A stretch of DNA of 64,000 nucleotides from Erythrobacter sp047872805 (GCF_047872805.1 NZ_JBLQUK010000015.1:4839-68838); one strand, 5' to 3'. Shown: positions 1 to 8,275, counted from the first letter of the stretch. Made by a program: numbers and translations. Notes: generated from the sequence alone by a model not told the origin.

Positions 1-765
1 GCCGCCAACCGGATGCTGGAAGACATGGGCCATCCCTTCGCCAAGGGCGAGCCGCATTACGACGTGACGTTCGAGAACGTGCAGGCGGGCCTGCGCACCG
101 ATTACCTGTTCCGTCTCGCTGGCCAGCACCAGGGATTCGTCGTCGGGACGGGCGATTTGTCCGAATTGGCGCTGGGCTGGTGCACCTACGGAGTGGGCGA
201 TCACATGAGCCATTACGGCATCAATTCGGGCGTGCCCAAGACGTTGATCCGTTACCTGATCCGCTGGACAGTGGCGACGCAGCAATTCTCCGAACAATGC
301 GGCGAAGTCCTGACGGCGGTGTACGATACGGTGATTTCGCCCGAACTCGTGCCCGCCGGAGAAGATGGAGCAATCCAGGACACAGAGGCGCATATCGGCC
401 CCTATGAACTCAACGATTTCTTCCTCCATCACACGATCAGGTTTGGCCAGCGTCCGGGCAAAATCGCCTTTCTGGCGTGGCATGCGTGGCGCGAAGCGGC
501 GGCCGGAGCATGGCCCGCCGGTTTTCCCGAGCATCGCAAGAACGAGTATCATCTGGCGGAAATCGCCCGCTGGCTGGAAAACTTCCTGAGGCGTTTCTTC
601 GCCTTCTCTCAGTTCAAACGCAGCGCGATCCCCAATGGGCCGAAAGTCTCTTCGCAAGGGGCGCTGTCTCCGCGCGGCGACTGGCGCGCGCCCAGCGACG
701 CGGTGGCCGATGTGTGGTTGAAGGACCTGCGCGACAATCTGCCGCCTGACGTGCTGAACCCGTGA
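1..765 (+). CDS. nadE: Glutamine-dependent NAD+ synthetase, C-terminal part (5' end outside window)
   Basis: The reading frame is open from base 1, so the N-terminal glutaminase domain and start lie outside the window. The 254 visible residues are the NAD synthetase (adenylating) domain: GTGDLSELALGW matches the family's conserved GTGDxSE segment near residue 49, followed by a DHMSHYGINSGVPK stretch typical of the long, glutamine-using form. The enzyme amidates deamido-NAD to NAD+ in the cytoplasm using ammonia channelled from glutamine. The stop codon overlaps the GTG start of the following transporter gene by three bases, so the two are probably co-transcribed. Confidence 0.93.
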   Translation, partial: AANRMLEDMGHPFAKGEPHYDVTFENVQAGLRTDYLFRLAGQHQGFVVGTGDLSELALGWCTYGVGDHMSHYGINSGVPKTLIRYLIRWTVATQQFSEQCGEVLTAVYDTVISPELVPAGEDGAIQDTEAHIGPYELNDFFLHHTIRFGQRPGKIAFLAWHAWREAAAGAWPAGFPEHRKNEYHLAEIARWLENFLRRFFAFSQFKRSAIPNGPKVSSQGALSPRGDWRAPSDAVADVWLKDLRDNLPPDVLNP

Positions 766-1649
766 ACGCATCAACCCTCGCCATATTGCTTGCCTGCAAC
801 ATCGTCTGGGCGCTGAACGTGGTTGTAAGCAAACTTGCGGTCGACGATTTCGGCGTTCCGCCGCTGTTCTACACGGTGCTGCGTTCGGTGCTGGTGGTGG
901 CGGTGCTGTTTCCGCTGCTGCGCCCGCTGCCCGCGCAATTGGGGCGCGTTCTGCTCATCGGTTTTGCGATCAGCGGCGGATCCTTCGCGCTGCTGTTCAT
1001 CGGGCTGCAGACCGCCTCGCCCTCGGCAGCCGGGATCGTCAATTTGTCGGGTGCGCCGCTGACGGTGCTGTTCGCGATCCTGTTCCTCAAGGAAGAGGTG
1101 CGCTGGCGGCGCGGGATCGGCATGGCCCTGACGCTTGGCGGTGTGGTGATGGCGATTGGATCGCCTGCCGGTTCGCAAAGCGGGATTGGCCTTGCGTTTG
1201 TTTTCGCCTCGGCGCTGCTCGGCGCGCTGGGGTCGGTGTTCGTCAAACGGCTGGAGATTGGCTCGGCGGCATTGCAGGCATGGGCGGCACTGATTTCCAT
1301 TGCCGCGATCCTGCCGATGACGCTGGCGTTTGAAAGCGGGCAGATGGCTGCGGTTACTGCCGCGCCGTGGGAAGTCGCCGGCTGCGTGGTGTTTGCAGGA
1401 TTGATCGTGTCGGTGGGCGCGCATTCGGCCTACTTCAAACTGTTGAAATTGCACGATGCGAACCTGATCGTGCCGCTGACGCTGCTGACCCCGCTGCTCA
1501 CCATCGGCTTTGGTGCGTGGCTGACCGGCGATCCCATTGGTTGGCGCTTGTTAGCTGGAGCGGGGGTTGCGATGAGCGGCGTTGCGATTATCGTGCTGCG
1601 GCCCAGCCGCAAGCTGTTCAAACCGCTGCTGGTGCGCCCGCGGATCTGA
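762..1649 (+). CDS. DMT-superfamily (EamA) transporter
   Basis: A 295-residue integral membrane protein built of about ten hydrophobic helices in two homologous halves (roughly residues 3-135 and 145-285), the layout of EamA/RhaT drug/metabolite transporters. It starts with GTG inside the stop of nadE (GTGA overlap), implying translational coupling. Members export or import small metabolites such as amino acids or nucleosides, but the substrate cannot be read from the sequence. No unusual features seen. Confidence 0.85.
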   Translation: MNASTLAILLACNIVWALNVVVSKLAVDDFGVPPLFYTVLRSVLVVAVLFPLLRPLPAQLGRVLLIGFAISGGSFALLFIGLQTASPSAAGIVNLSGAPLTVLFAILFLKEEVRWRRGIGMALTLGGVVMAIGSPAGSQSGIGLAFVFASALLGALGSVFVKRLEIGSAALQAWAALISIAAILPMTLAFESGQMAAVTAAPWEVAGCVVFAGLIVSVGAHSAYFKLLKLHDANLIVPLTLLTPLLTIGFGAWLTGDPIGWRLLAGAGVAMSGVAIIVLRPSRKLFKPLLVRPRI

Positions 1650-1711
1650 ATGGAAGGCTCGCCGGGCGCTGAACCAAAGCGCCCGGCGAGCTTGAGTAAG
1701 TCAGCGGTTGA

Positions 1712-2305
1712 TCAGGCGATCAACTGCCCAACCTTTTCATGCGCCGCCGCGATCTTGTCGGCACCGTCTGCGCCCATGATCCCGTCGGCGGCGATGATCT
1801 CGACATCTTTGATCCCGAGAAAGCCCAGGAAGAACACAAGCCAGCGTGACATGAAGTCGATCTCGCTGCCAATCGGCGTCCCGCCAGATGCGATGGCGAG
1901 ATAGACCTTCTTGCCAGTGAGCAGGCCCACTGGCCCGGTTTCGGTGTATTGGAACGTGGTCCCCGCGCGTGCGACCAGATCGGCCCAGGCCTTCACCGTC
2001 GCGGGCACGCCGAAATTGTAGACCGGGCTGGCGATCACGATGGTGTCAGCCGCCTGAAGTTCTGCGATCAGCGTATCTGCGATGGCCGCGAGTTGCGTTT
2101 GATCGGGAGTGCGCGTGTCGATCGGCGTGAGGTTTGCGGCGAAACGTTCGGCGCTGACATAGGGCAGGTCGTTGGCGGCAAGATCGCGGCGGGTGACGCT
2201 GGCCCCGCCTTTGGCGACAAGCCCTTCGACCAGACGGTTGCCTAGGGCATTGGAAACGCTTTCGTCGCCGCGAATGCTGGCGGTGATGTGAAGGATATTG
2301 GACAT
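1712..2305 (-). CDS. azoR: FMN-dependent NADH-azoreductase
   Basis: A 197-residue flavodoxin-like quinone/azo reductase. SPVYNFGVPATVKAWADL followed by LVARAGTTFQYTETGP is the AzoR FMN-binding and active-site signature. I start it at the ATG at 2305 (MSNILHITAS), which has an AGGAG eight bases upstream; the longer open frame upstream overlaps the pirin gene and is not conserved-looking. It reduces quinones and azo compounds with NADH in two-electron steps. It sits 88 bases downstream of the pirin gene and opposite a LysR regulator, a common arrangement for quinone- or electrophile-induced azoR-pirin units. Confidence 0.93.
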   Translation of the reverse strand: MSNILHITASIRGDESVSNALGNRLVEGLVAKGGASVTRRDLAANDLPYVSAERFAANLTPIDTRTPDQTQLAAIADTLIAELQAADTIVIASPVYNFGVPATVKAWADLVARAGTTFQYTETGPVGLLTGKKVYLAIASGGTPIGSEIDFMSRWLVFFLGFLGIKDVEIIAADGIMGADGADKIAAAHEKVGQLIA

Positions 2306-2393
2306 GGGAAATGCTCCTGTGGAGGGTGAGAGGGGGTGGGGCCGACCGCAGGAGAGAGGGAGGGGGAATGCGGTCGGCCCCGAGGGAAGGCAA

Positions 2394-3107
2394 TCAGGCA
2401 GCGTCGACAAGCACCACTTCGCTGTCTTCGAGCGCAGTGATCTGCACCTCTGCCAGCTGGGTGATCGCAACCCCGTCGCGGGCGCTGGCCTCCACATCGT
2501 TCACGCGCACCTTGCCGGTGGCGGGCACGAGGTAGAGGTGCCGATCAGCCGAGGCGGGCGTATAAGTCACGCTTTCACCGGCCTTGATCGTCGCACCAAG
2601 CACGCGGGCATTGGCGCGGATCGGCAGCGCGTCGTCGTCATTCACGACTCCGCTGGCGAGCGGGACGAAGGCTCCGGCGCGGGGCTCTTTGGGGAATTGC
2701 TTCGCGCCCCAGCTCGGTTCGCCGCCGCGCTGATCGGGAATGATCCAGATCTGGAACAGCGTGGTGTCCTCGCCTTCCAGATTGTATTCCGAATGGCGCA
2801 CGCCGCTCCCGGCGCTCATCACTTGCACGTCGCCTGCTTCGGTGCGGCCTTCATTGCCCATGGAATCGCGATGGGTGATCGCGCCCGTGCGGACATAGGT
2901 GATGATCTCCATGTCACTGTGCGGATGCGTGGGAAACCCCGTGCCCGGCGCAATCTTGTCGTCGTTCCACACCCGAAGGCTGCCCCAATGGACGCGGGCG
3001 GGATCGTGATATCCACCAAAGGCAAAGTGGTGATGCGCATCGAGCCAACCGTGCTTGGCCGCGCCAAGCGTGCCAAAGGGGCGCAGTTCAATAATGGGTT
3101 CGTTCAT
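2394..3107 (-). CDS. Pirin family protein (YhhW-type bicupin)
   Basis: A 237-residue protein with two cupin halves. The N-terminal cupin has the pirin metal ligands: HPHSDMEIITY gives His61 and His63, and GSGVRHSEYN gives His105 and Glu107. E. coli YhhW of this family has quercetin 2,3-dioxygenase activity; the physiological role is usually unclear. The gene is first in a two-gene unit with azoR and divergent from a LysR-type regulator, suggesting a shared response to quinones or flavonoid-like aromatics (inference). Confidence 0.92.
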   Translation of the reverse strand: MNEPIIELRPFGTLGAAKHGWLDAHHHFAFGGYHDPARVHWGSLRVWNDDKIAPGTGFPTHPHSDMEIITYVRTGAITHRDSMGNEGRTEAGDVQVMSAGSGVRHSEYNLEGEDTTLFQIWIIPDQRGGEPSWGAKQFPKEPRAGAFVPLASGVVNDDDALPIRANARVLGATIKAGESVTYTPASADRHLYLVPATGKVRVNDVEASARDGVAITQLAEVQITALEDSEVVLVDAA

Positions 3108-3213
3108 GGCGTTTCTCCTGTTGCCGGAGTGGCCTCGGGATAGAGGCTCGCTCTGTTGAGATGGAGATAGGCGTCAGATGGTTGCCGGAAAACTGCGATA
3201 AAACTTGCCAAAA

Positions 3214-3232
3214 TGTTCGGAATATTCGAACA
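3214..3232. promoter_or_regulatory. Inverted repeat, probable LysR operator between pirin-azoR and the regulator
   Basis: TGTTCG and CGAACA form perfect six-base arms around an AT-rich seven-base centre. The site lies 9 bases upstream of the ATG at 3241 and 107 bases upstream of the pirin gene, exactly where a LysR-type protein regulating the divergent operon and itself would bind. The T-N11-A spacing is compatible with LysR sites. No experimental support is available from sequence alone. Confidence 0.55.
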
Positions 3233-3240
3233 TAACCCGC

Positions 3241-4140
3241 ATGAAGCTAGGTGATCCCAGTCTCGATCAATTGCGCATCTTCATCGAAGTGGTGGAGGCT
3301 GGCAGCTTTGGCGGCGCGGCGCGGCGGATGGGACGCGCGGTCTCCGCCATCAGCTACGGCATTGCGCAATTGGAGACGCAGTTGGCGGTCACGCTGTTTG
3401 AACGCGAAGGTTCGCGCAAACCGGTGCTGACCGAAGCGGGTGAGGGGCTGCTGGCCGAAGCGCGCGCCGTGGCGGACCGGGTCGATGGCCTGCTCGCCAA
3501 GACCCGCTCGCTCCACGCTGGGCTTGAAAGCAATCTTGGTCTGGTGCTCGATGTGATGCTGCCGGGCGAGGTCACTGCGCAGGTGCTGCGCGATTTCCGC
3601 GCAATATTCCCGACGGTCGCGCTGCGGCTGCGGGTGGAAGGGCTCGGCGCGGTGGTCGAATGTTTGCTGGACGAAGGCGCTCAGCTTGCCATCGGCGGCC
3701 CGATTATCGGTGAGGAAGCGGCGCTGGAACGGCAGGCGGTGGGCGCGGTGGACCTGATCCCGGTTGCATCGCCCGACCACCCGCTGGCACGCTGCGGCAT
3801 TGTGCCGGGAGAAAGCCGCAAACATCTGCAACTCGTGCTGTCGGACCGATCACGCCGCACCGAGGGGCGCGAATTTTCCGTCCTCAGCCCGCTGACCTGG
3901 CGGCTGGGCGATCTTGGGGCCAAGCACACTTTGCTGAAAGCGGGGCTGGGTTGGGGCAATATGCCGCGCGAGATGGTGGCGAGCGATCTCGCCTCGGGCG
4001 CGCTGGTGGAGTTGGACCTGCCCGAACGGCCGGGCGCACATTATCAACTAAGCGCGCTATGGCGCCGCGACACGCGGCTTGGCCCGGCAACCAGTTGGCT
4101 GATCGATGCCTTTCGGGATGGCTTAGCAGCTAGGGCCTGA
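3241..4140 (+). CDS. LysR-type transcriptional regulator
   Basis: A 299-residue LTTR: N-terminal winged HTH (about residues 6-65, GSFGGAARRMGRAVSAIS recognition region) and a periplasmic-binding-like effector domain. A frame 12 codons longer starts at 3205, but that extension would encode the operator palindrome at 3214-3232, so I take the ATG at 3241. It faces the pirin-azoR operon and is the likely regulator of it. The inducer is not predictable, though azoR partners usually suggest quinones or electrophiles. Confidence 0.88.
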   Translation: MKLGDPSLDQLRIFIEVVEAGSFGGAARRMGRAVSAISYGIAQLETQLAVTLFEREGSRKPVLTEAGEGLLAEARAVADRVDGLLAKTRSLHAGLESNLGLVLDVMLPGEVTAQVLRDFRAIFPTVALRLRVEGLGAVVECLLDEGAQLAIGGPIIGEEAALERQAVGAVDLIPVASPDHPLARCGIVPGESRKHLQLVLSDRSRRTEGREFSVLSPLTWRLGDLGAKHTLLKAGLGWGNMPREMVASDLASGALVELDLPERPGAHYQLSALWRRDTRLGPATSWLIDAFRDGLAARA

Positions 4141-4142
4141 GC

Positions 4143-4535
4143 CTATATGAAGTCGCGGTTTTCGCGCAGCCAGCGTTCGGCAGTCCTCACATCGTCGAAG
4201 AATTCCACTTCGAGCCCCTTGCTGACCCGCTTGTACTGCATTTTCATCAGCGCCGTTGCATTGATAATCGCCACGCGTTGCAGCCCGAACTTGCGGGCAT
4301 TGGCAAGGTGGTCCGCCACCAGATCGGCGGTTTCGCGGTCCTGCGGCAAAGCGTCGGTGAAATCGCCCAAGGCGTAGATCGGTTTGCCGGCCTTGATGAG
4401 AGGAAGAGTTTTCTGATTAAGCTCTTCCAGAAACCGCCGCATCGTCTCAGGATTCCAGAATCCCGCGCAGGCGAAATGAATCTCGCAGCGCGGCTCAATC
4501 AACTCTGACGAATAGAAATTTGCTGTTACGCTCAT
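4143..4535 (-). CDS. STAS/SpoIIAA-like protein, function unknown
   Basis: A 130-residue soluble protein whose alternating hydrophobic strands and helices (FACAGFWNPETMRRFLEEL, then IYALGDFTDALPQD, then LQRVAIINATALMKMQYKR) resemble SpoIIAA-like/STAS folds. The start is the ATG at 4535; the upstream continuation of the frame runs antiparallel through the GST gene. It is the last gene of the minus-strand ilvE-trhO-GST run, 58 bases after the GST gene, and its stop is convergent with the LysR gene two bases away. Family assignment is by eye and tentative. Confidence 0.6.
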   Translation of the reverse strand: MSVTANFYSSELIEPRCEIHFACAGFWNPETMRRFLEELNQKTLPLIKAGKPIYALGDFTDALPQDRETADLVADHLANARKFGLQRVAIINATALMKMQYKRVSKGLEVEFFDDVRTAERWLRENRDFI

Positions 4536-4593
4536 CAAGTCTGCATTAGCCAGCTTTGGTGAAGCTTCGGTTAAGTCCCGGCTTGCCGTAGCG

Positions 4594-5223
4594 TCATGGA
4601 CCAAATCGGATCGCCGGATCGCCCGCTTTCCAAGGCACGAATTTGGGCATGATTCTGGCGAAGAGATCGCTGGCCAGGTGCGTCTTGAGCCATGGGTGCA
4701 GATGCGGCAAATCCTGCGCGTCGAACCAGTCCCGGTCGTGATTGGCAAACTGCCGGATGAAGGGAAACAGCGCCGCATCGGCCAAGGTGCGGGTGGCACT
4801 GCACATCTGACCCTGCGCGGCTAGACGCGCGTCCCATTGTTTAAGGATCGCCAGCCCCTCGGCGCGGTGGTCCACCCCGTCGGGTTCGTAGCGGTTTGGG
4901 TATTTGTAGCGGTCGAGATGGTGCTTGAACTTCCCATCTGCCAATTCGATCAATGCAGCATCATCGCCCGCCAGCCAGCCTTCGGGGTCGCTCTGCGCGA
5001 GCGCCCAGCGCATCACCGCGATGCTATCATCGATCACCTCGCCGCCGGGCAGGACCAGCACCGGCACGGTTCCCTTGGGGCTCGCTTCGAGCATTTGCGG
5101 TGGCTTGTCGGCAAGTTTGACCTCGCGCAGTTCCACTACAATTCCGGCGATCCACAAAGCCATGCGCGCGCGCATCGCATAGGGGCATCGGCGGAACGAA
5201 TAGAGGATCGGCAGCGCGCTCAC
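4594..5223 (-). CDS. Glutathione S-transferase family protein
   Basis: A 209-residue protein with the GST two-domain layout: a thioredoxin-fold N-terminal domain with CPYAMRARMAL (Cys13 as the omega/beta-type active residue), the cis-Pro loop KGTVPVLVL and the glutathione-contacting DDSIAVMRW, followed by an all-helical domain. Its ATG overlaps the stop of trhO by four bases, so translation is probably coupled. It is likely cytosolic and involved in thiol transfer or detoxification; the substrate is unknown. Confidence 0.88.
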   Translation of the reverse strand: MSALPILYSFRRCPYAMRARMALWIAGIVVELREVKLADKPPQMLEASPKGTVPVLVLPGGEVIDDSIAVMRWALAQSDPEGWLAGDDAALIELADGKFKHHLDRYKYPNRYEPDGVDHRAEGLAILKQWDARLAAQGQMCSATRTLADAALFPFIRQFANHDRDWFDAQDLPHLHPWLKTHLASDLFARIMPKFVPWKAGDPAIRFGP

Positions 5224-6131
5224 CCGCCGTCCTTGCTGCGCGCATTTTCCAGTTCGCGCTGGCGTTGGCGCTCGGCATAGCGGGCACGTTGTTCTGCGGT
5301 TTTCTCGTCGATGCAGCGCGGGCAGCTGATGCCTTCCTCAAACGCGGCGCTGGCCTTGTCGGCTGCGCTGATCGGGCGGCGGCAGGCGCGGCACAGGCCG
5401 TATTCGCCGGGTTCGAGCCCGTGGCGCACCGTCACACGCTCATCAAAGACGAAGCAGTCGCCCTGCCACTTGCTCTGGTCCTGCGGCACTTGTTCGAGAT
5501 ATTTGAGGATGCCGCCTTTCAGGTGGAACACGTCCTCGATCCCTTCGGAGCGCAGGAAGCTGGTCGATTTCTCGCAGCGGATGCCCCCGGTGCAGAACAT
5601 GGCGACGCGCTTCTTGCCCGCGAGCAATTCCTCGCGGTGGGCGCGAAACCATTCGGGAAAGTCGCGGAAGGATTGGGTGGCCGGATCGACCGCGCCTTCG
5701 AACGTGCCGACCGCCACTTCGTAATCGTTGCGCGTGTCGATCACCACGGTGCCGGGATCGGAGATCAGCGCGTTCCAGTCCTGCGGATCGACATAGCGCC
5801 CGACGCTGTGGCGCGGATCGATATCGGGCTCGCCCATGGTGACGATCTCGCGCTTCAGCCGCACCTTCATCCGGTGGAACGGCATTTCGGGCGCGTGCGA
5901 GAATTTGACCTCGGTATCGAAGCAGCCGGGGAGGGCGCGGATATGATCGAGCACGGCGGCAATGGCGTTGTCGGTTCCCGCAATGGTGCCGTTGATGCCT
6001 TCCTTGGCGAGCAGCAACGTGCCCTTGACACCAACGTCTTCGCACGCGGCGAGCAGCGGAGCGCGCAGGGCTGCGGGATCGGGGAAGGGCGTGAACTTGT
6101 AGAGCGCGGCGACTTGGATCGAGTCAGTCAT
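5220..6131 (-). CDS. trhO: tRNA uridine-34 hydroxylase (rhodanese-domain TrhO/YceA)
   Basis: 303 residues with the YceA/TrhO layout: an N-terminal acylphosphatase-like domain (VAALYKFTPFPDP start), a rhodanese domain with catalytic Cys180 in CTGGIRCEK, and a C-terminal four-cysteine cluster (LCRACRR and CPRC) that probably binds zinc. TrhO makes 5-hydroxyuridine at the wobble position of tRNAs using O2. The ATG overlaps the stop of the upstream small membrane protein gene by eight bases. A diverged copy of its first ~30 codons forms the head of the chimeric ORF at 6471-6629. Confidence 0.94.
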   Translation of the reverse strand: MTDSIQVAALYKFTPFPDPAALRAPLLAACEDVGVKGTLLLAKEGINGTIAGTDNAIAAVLDHIRALPGCFDTEVKFSHAPEMPFHRMKVRLKREIVTMGEPDIDPRHSVGRYVDPQDWNALISDPGTVVIDTRNDYEVAVGTFEGAVDPATQSFRDFPEWFRAHREELLAGKKRVAMFCTGGIRCEKSTSFLRSEGIEDVFHLKGGILKYLEQVPQDQSKWQGDCFVFDERVTVRHGLEPGEYGLCRACRRPISAADKASAAFEEGISCPRCIDEKTAEQRARYAERQRQRELENARSKDGG

Positions 6132-6474
6132 TGGTCAACCTGTCCACGCTACATCCATCGATCGCAACTCGGTATTCGTCGTCGCGGCGTTCGAGCCTAA
6201 TCTGGCCTTGCACCTTACATCCCGCGAAGTCGCTGGCGCGTCCGCGAACAAGCTGTTCTCCGCCATCTTTTGTCAGAACGACTGCACCTTTGCCGTTTCC
6301 ATAGAAGCTTACGATTTGTGCCGTCTCAAAGCGTGGCGGGGTTTTTAATCTTCCGGCTTCGTTCCAAACATAGAAGCCAAGGATTGCCGCCAATGCCAGC
6401 ATGACCAGATAGAAACCGAGCGTTGAAGGAGAAATTCTCCCGCCGAGTGGCTGCAATTCGCTTAAGTCTGTCAA
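6124..6474 (-). CDS. Small single-pass membrane protein, paralog B of a duplicated pair
   Basis: 116 residues if started at the TTG at 6474, which overlaps the stop of the chimeric ORF (TTGA) just as other genes in this operon overlap. One transmembrane helix (LGFYLVMLALAAILGFYVW) near the N-terminus is followed by a mainly beta domain ending in a C...I.LE...V..DGC pattern (AGCKVQGQIRLE, then VAIDGCS). The protein encoded at 6626-6982 has nearly the same length, one helix in the same place and the same C-terminal pattern, so the two are diverged copies. Function unknown; it is predicted to be inner-membrane anchored. Confidence 0.7.
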   Translation of the reverse strand: MTDLSELQPLGGRISPSTLGFYLVMLALAAILGFYVWNEAGRLKTPPRFETAQIVSFYGNGKGAVVLTKDGGEQLVRGRASDFAGCKVQGQIRLERRDDEYRVAIDGCSVDRLTND

Positions 6475-6629
6475 ACCCGCATCTCCCAGCCGTGCTTGTC
6501 CTCGACCGCGCCGTCTTGCACGCCGGTCAGCTCTTTGCACGCGGCGAGCAGCGGCTCGCGCAGCGAGGCAGGATCGGGGAAAGGCGTGAACTTGTAGAGC
6601 GCGGCGACTTGGATGGGATCGAAAGTCAT
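6471..6629 (-). CDS. Chimeric 52-residue ORF: trhO head fused to ilvE tail
   Basis: The ATG at 6629 overlaps the preceding stop (ATGA). The first ~30 residues (IQVAALYKFTPFPDPASL, then REPLLAAC) copy the trhO N-terminus; the last ~20 (ELTGVQDGAVEDKHGWEMRV) copy the ilvE C-terminus. It is the scar expected at the junction of a tandem duplication of [ilvE tail - membrane protein gene - trhO head]. The frame is intact with no stop, and the identity to both parents is much higher than between the two membrane-protein copies. Whether a protein is made or is useful is unknown; it may only preserve translational coupling. Confidence 0.75.
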   Translation of the reverse strand: MTFDPIQVAALYKFTPFPDPASLREPLLAACKELTGVQDGAVEDKHGWEMRV

Positions 6630-6982
6630 TCTGTCCGGCGACTGCCGGGCAGACATCCATCAGACACGCTTCTCATTTTGCCGTTGAATTCTTCGAGTTC
6701 AATCTTCGCACCTACCGGGCAACGTCCCCATTGTTCAACTGTCAGGGTTATCTGATGCGTGGTCCCGTCCGGGATTCTTACCCAGATTGCGGGTATTGGG
6801 TGTGTCCTTGTCGAAACGGAACCTCTCCACTGGATTTCTCCGACGAGTGCCTCTCCGCCCAGTTTCATCGGTCGACCTTGAACGTACCACAAGGCGGCCA
6901 ACAGCGCGGCCGCCCCAAGCAGGCAGAGGAACAAGAATGCGCTTGAACTTCGCCAAATCGATGGTGCAAGCGGATCACCCAC
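6626..6982 (-). CDS. Small single-pass membrane protein, paralog A of a duplicated pair
   Basis: 118 residues from a GTG at 6982, three bases after the ilvE stop. A transmembrane helix (FLFLCLLGAAALLAALWYV) is followed by a beta-rich domain with WVRIPDGTTHQITL and the C-terminal pattern GRCPVGAKIELEE...VSDGC. The same pattern, length and topology occur in the protein at 6124-6474, which marks the pair as products of one duplication. Its stop overlaps the chimeric ORF start. No known domain recognised. Confidence 0.72.
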   Translation of the reverse strand: MGDPLAPSIWRSSSAFLFLCLLGAAALLAALWYVQGRPMKLGGEALVGEIQWRGSVSTRTHPIPAIWVRIPDGTTHQITLTVEQWGRCPVGAKIELEEFNGKMRSVSDGCLPGSRRTE

Positions 6983-6985
6983 AGA

Positions 6986-8065
6986 TCAAACCCGTATCAC
7001 CCAGCCGTGCTTGTCCTCGACCGTGCCGTTCTGCACGCCGGTCAGCTTTTCACGCATCTTCTGCGCCATCTGGCCGATGCCGCCGGTGCCGATGGTGAAT
7101 TCTCCGGCGGGGGAGGCGACCGTGCCGACCGGGGTGACGACCGCCGCGGTGCCGCAAGCCAAGGTTTCGAGCAGCTCGCCGCTTTCGGCTTCCTCGCGCC
7201 ATTGGGCGATGGAGTAAGGCTCCTCGCGCACCTCAAGCCCTTCCTCGCGCAGCATGGCGATAAGGCTGTCGCGGGTGATGCCGGGCAGGATCGTGCCGGT
7301 GAGCGGCGGGGTGATGACACTGCCGTCGCGGCGCACGAAGAACAGGTTCATGCCGCCCAATTCCTCGACCCATTTGTGCTCGATCGCATCAAGGAACACC
7401 ACCTGATCGCAGCCTTGGGCAATCGCCTCGGCCTGCGGCACAAGCGATGCGGCGTAATTGCCGCCGGTCTTGGCCGCGCCGGTGCCGCCGGGGGCGGCGC
7501 GGACGTAATCCTGCGACACCCAAATCTTCACCGGGTTCACGCCGCCCTTGAAGTAATTGCCGCTGGAAACGAGGATCACGACGAATTTGTATTGCTTCGC
7601 CGGACGCACGCCCAGAAACGCCTCGGATGCGAACATAAAGGGGCGGATATAAAGCGAGCCGCCCTCAACATCGGGCATCCAGTTGGCGTCGGTTTTCACC
7701 ACCAGTTTCACCGCCTCAAGAAACAGCTCCTCGGGGATCTCGGGCATCGCCATCCGCCGCGCGCTGGCGTTGAAGCGCCGCGCATTCGCGTCGGGGCGGA
7801 ACAGCGCAAGGCTGCCGTCAGGGTGGCGGTAGGCCTTCATCCCTTCAAAGATTTCCTGCGCATAATGCAGCACGCTCGCCGCCGGATCGAGCGCAATGGG
7901 TTCGCGCGGACCTATCCGCGCCGAATGCCAGCCGCCCTGATCTTCATCGAAATCGATGGTGACCATGTGATCGGTGAAGACCTTGCCAAAACCGGGATCG
8001 GCAATGCGCGCCTCGCGCTCGGCATCGGGTGTGGGCGAGGGGTGGGGGATTTTCTCGAATTGCAT
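6986..8065 (-). CDS. ilvE: Branched-chain amino acid aminotransferase
   Basis: 359 residues, the length of the class IV PLP enzymes of the BCAT type II group. The Schiff-base lysine is Lys199 in GTGAAKTGGNYAAS; LEELGGMNLFFV and the GTILPGITRDSL segment are family hallmarks. It transfers amino groups between glutamate and leucine, isoleucine and valine in the cytoplasm. It heads the minus-strand operon reaching trhO and GST. Its last ~20 codons are duplicated in the chimeric ORF at 6471-6629. A terminator-bounded short transcription unit lies just upstream (8171-8352). Confidence 0.95.
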   Translation of the reverse strand: MQFEKIPHPSPTPDAEREARIADPGFGKVFTDHMVTIDFDEDQGGWHSARIGPREPIALDPAASVLHYAQEIFEGMKAYRHPDGSLALFRPDANARRFNASARRMAMPEIPEELFLEAVKLVVKTDANWMPDVEGGSLYIRPFMFASEAFLGVRPAKQYKFVVILVSSGNYFKGGVNPVKIWVSQDYVRAAPGGTGAAKTGGNYAASLVPQAEAIAQGCDQVVFLDAIEHKWVEELGGMNLFFVRRDGSVITPPLTGTILPGITRDSLIAMLREEGLEVREEPYSIAQWREEAESGELLETLACGTAAVVTPVGTVASPAGEFTIGTGGIGQMAQKMREKLTGVQNGTVEDKHGWVIRV

Positions 8066-8122
8066 ATCCGGCGATTAGTAAGGAGCGCCCCCAAGAGCAA
8101 GAATATTGGCCATAGCTGGTTC

Positions 8123-8150
8123 GGGCCACAGGCCCGCAAGCGCGGATGCG
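8123..8150. repeat. Short member of a GC-rich dispersed hairpin repeat
   Basis: GGGCC-ACA-GGCCC hairpin, then GCAAG, then CGC-GGAT-GCG. The same order (hairpin with a three-base loop, GCAAG linker, hairpin with a GGAT loop) recurs in longer form at 9972-10061 and 26566-26636, with different stem sequences. It lies between the ilvE start and the upstream terminator. Confidence 0.45.
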
Positions 8151-8170
8151 CCTTCGAAAAGAAAAAATGA

Positions 8171-8220
8171 AAAGGGCGCTTCCAGCCCGCCAGATGAAAA
8201 CGGGGGTGGAAACGCCCTTT
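8171..8220 (-). terminator. Rho-independent terminator of the short unit upstream of ilvE
   Basis: Arms at 8171-8184 and 8207-8220 (AAAGGGCG plus TTCCA against their complements, one mismatch) form a 13-pair stem; on the minus strand it is followed by TCATTTTTTCTTTT. It ends any transcript coming from 8352 downward, about 105 bases before the ilvE start. Confidence 0.8.
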
Positions 8221-8275
8221 CATGGTCAGCGGCCAGGAAGTGCCGCTCACGAAACCTCACTCGGTAAGGAGACTG

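Noticed and set aside
7912..8250. 113-codon minus-strand ORF upstream of ilvE
   Set aside because: It starts with GTG inside hairpin 2, runs through the terminator and overlaps ilvE in another frame; no coding character.
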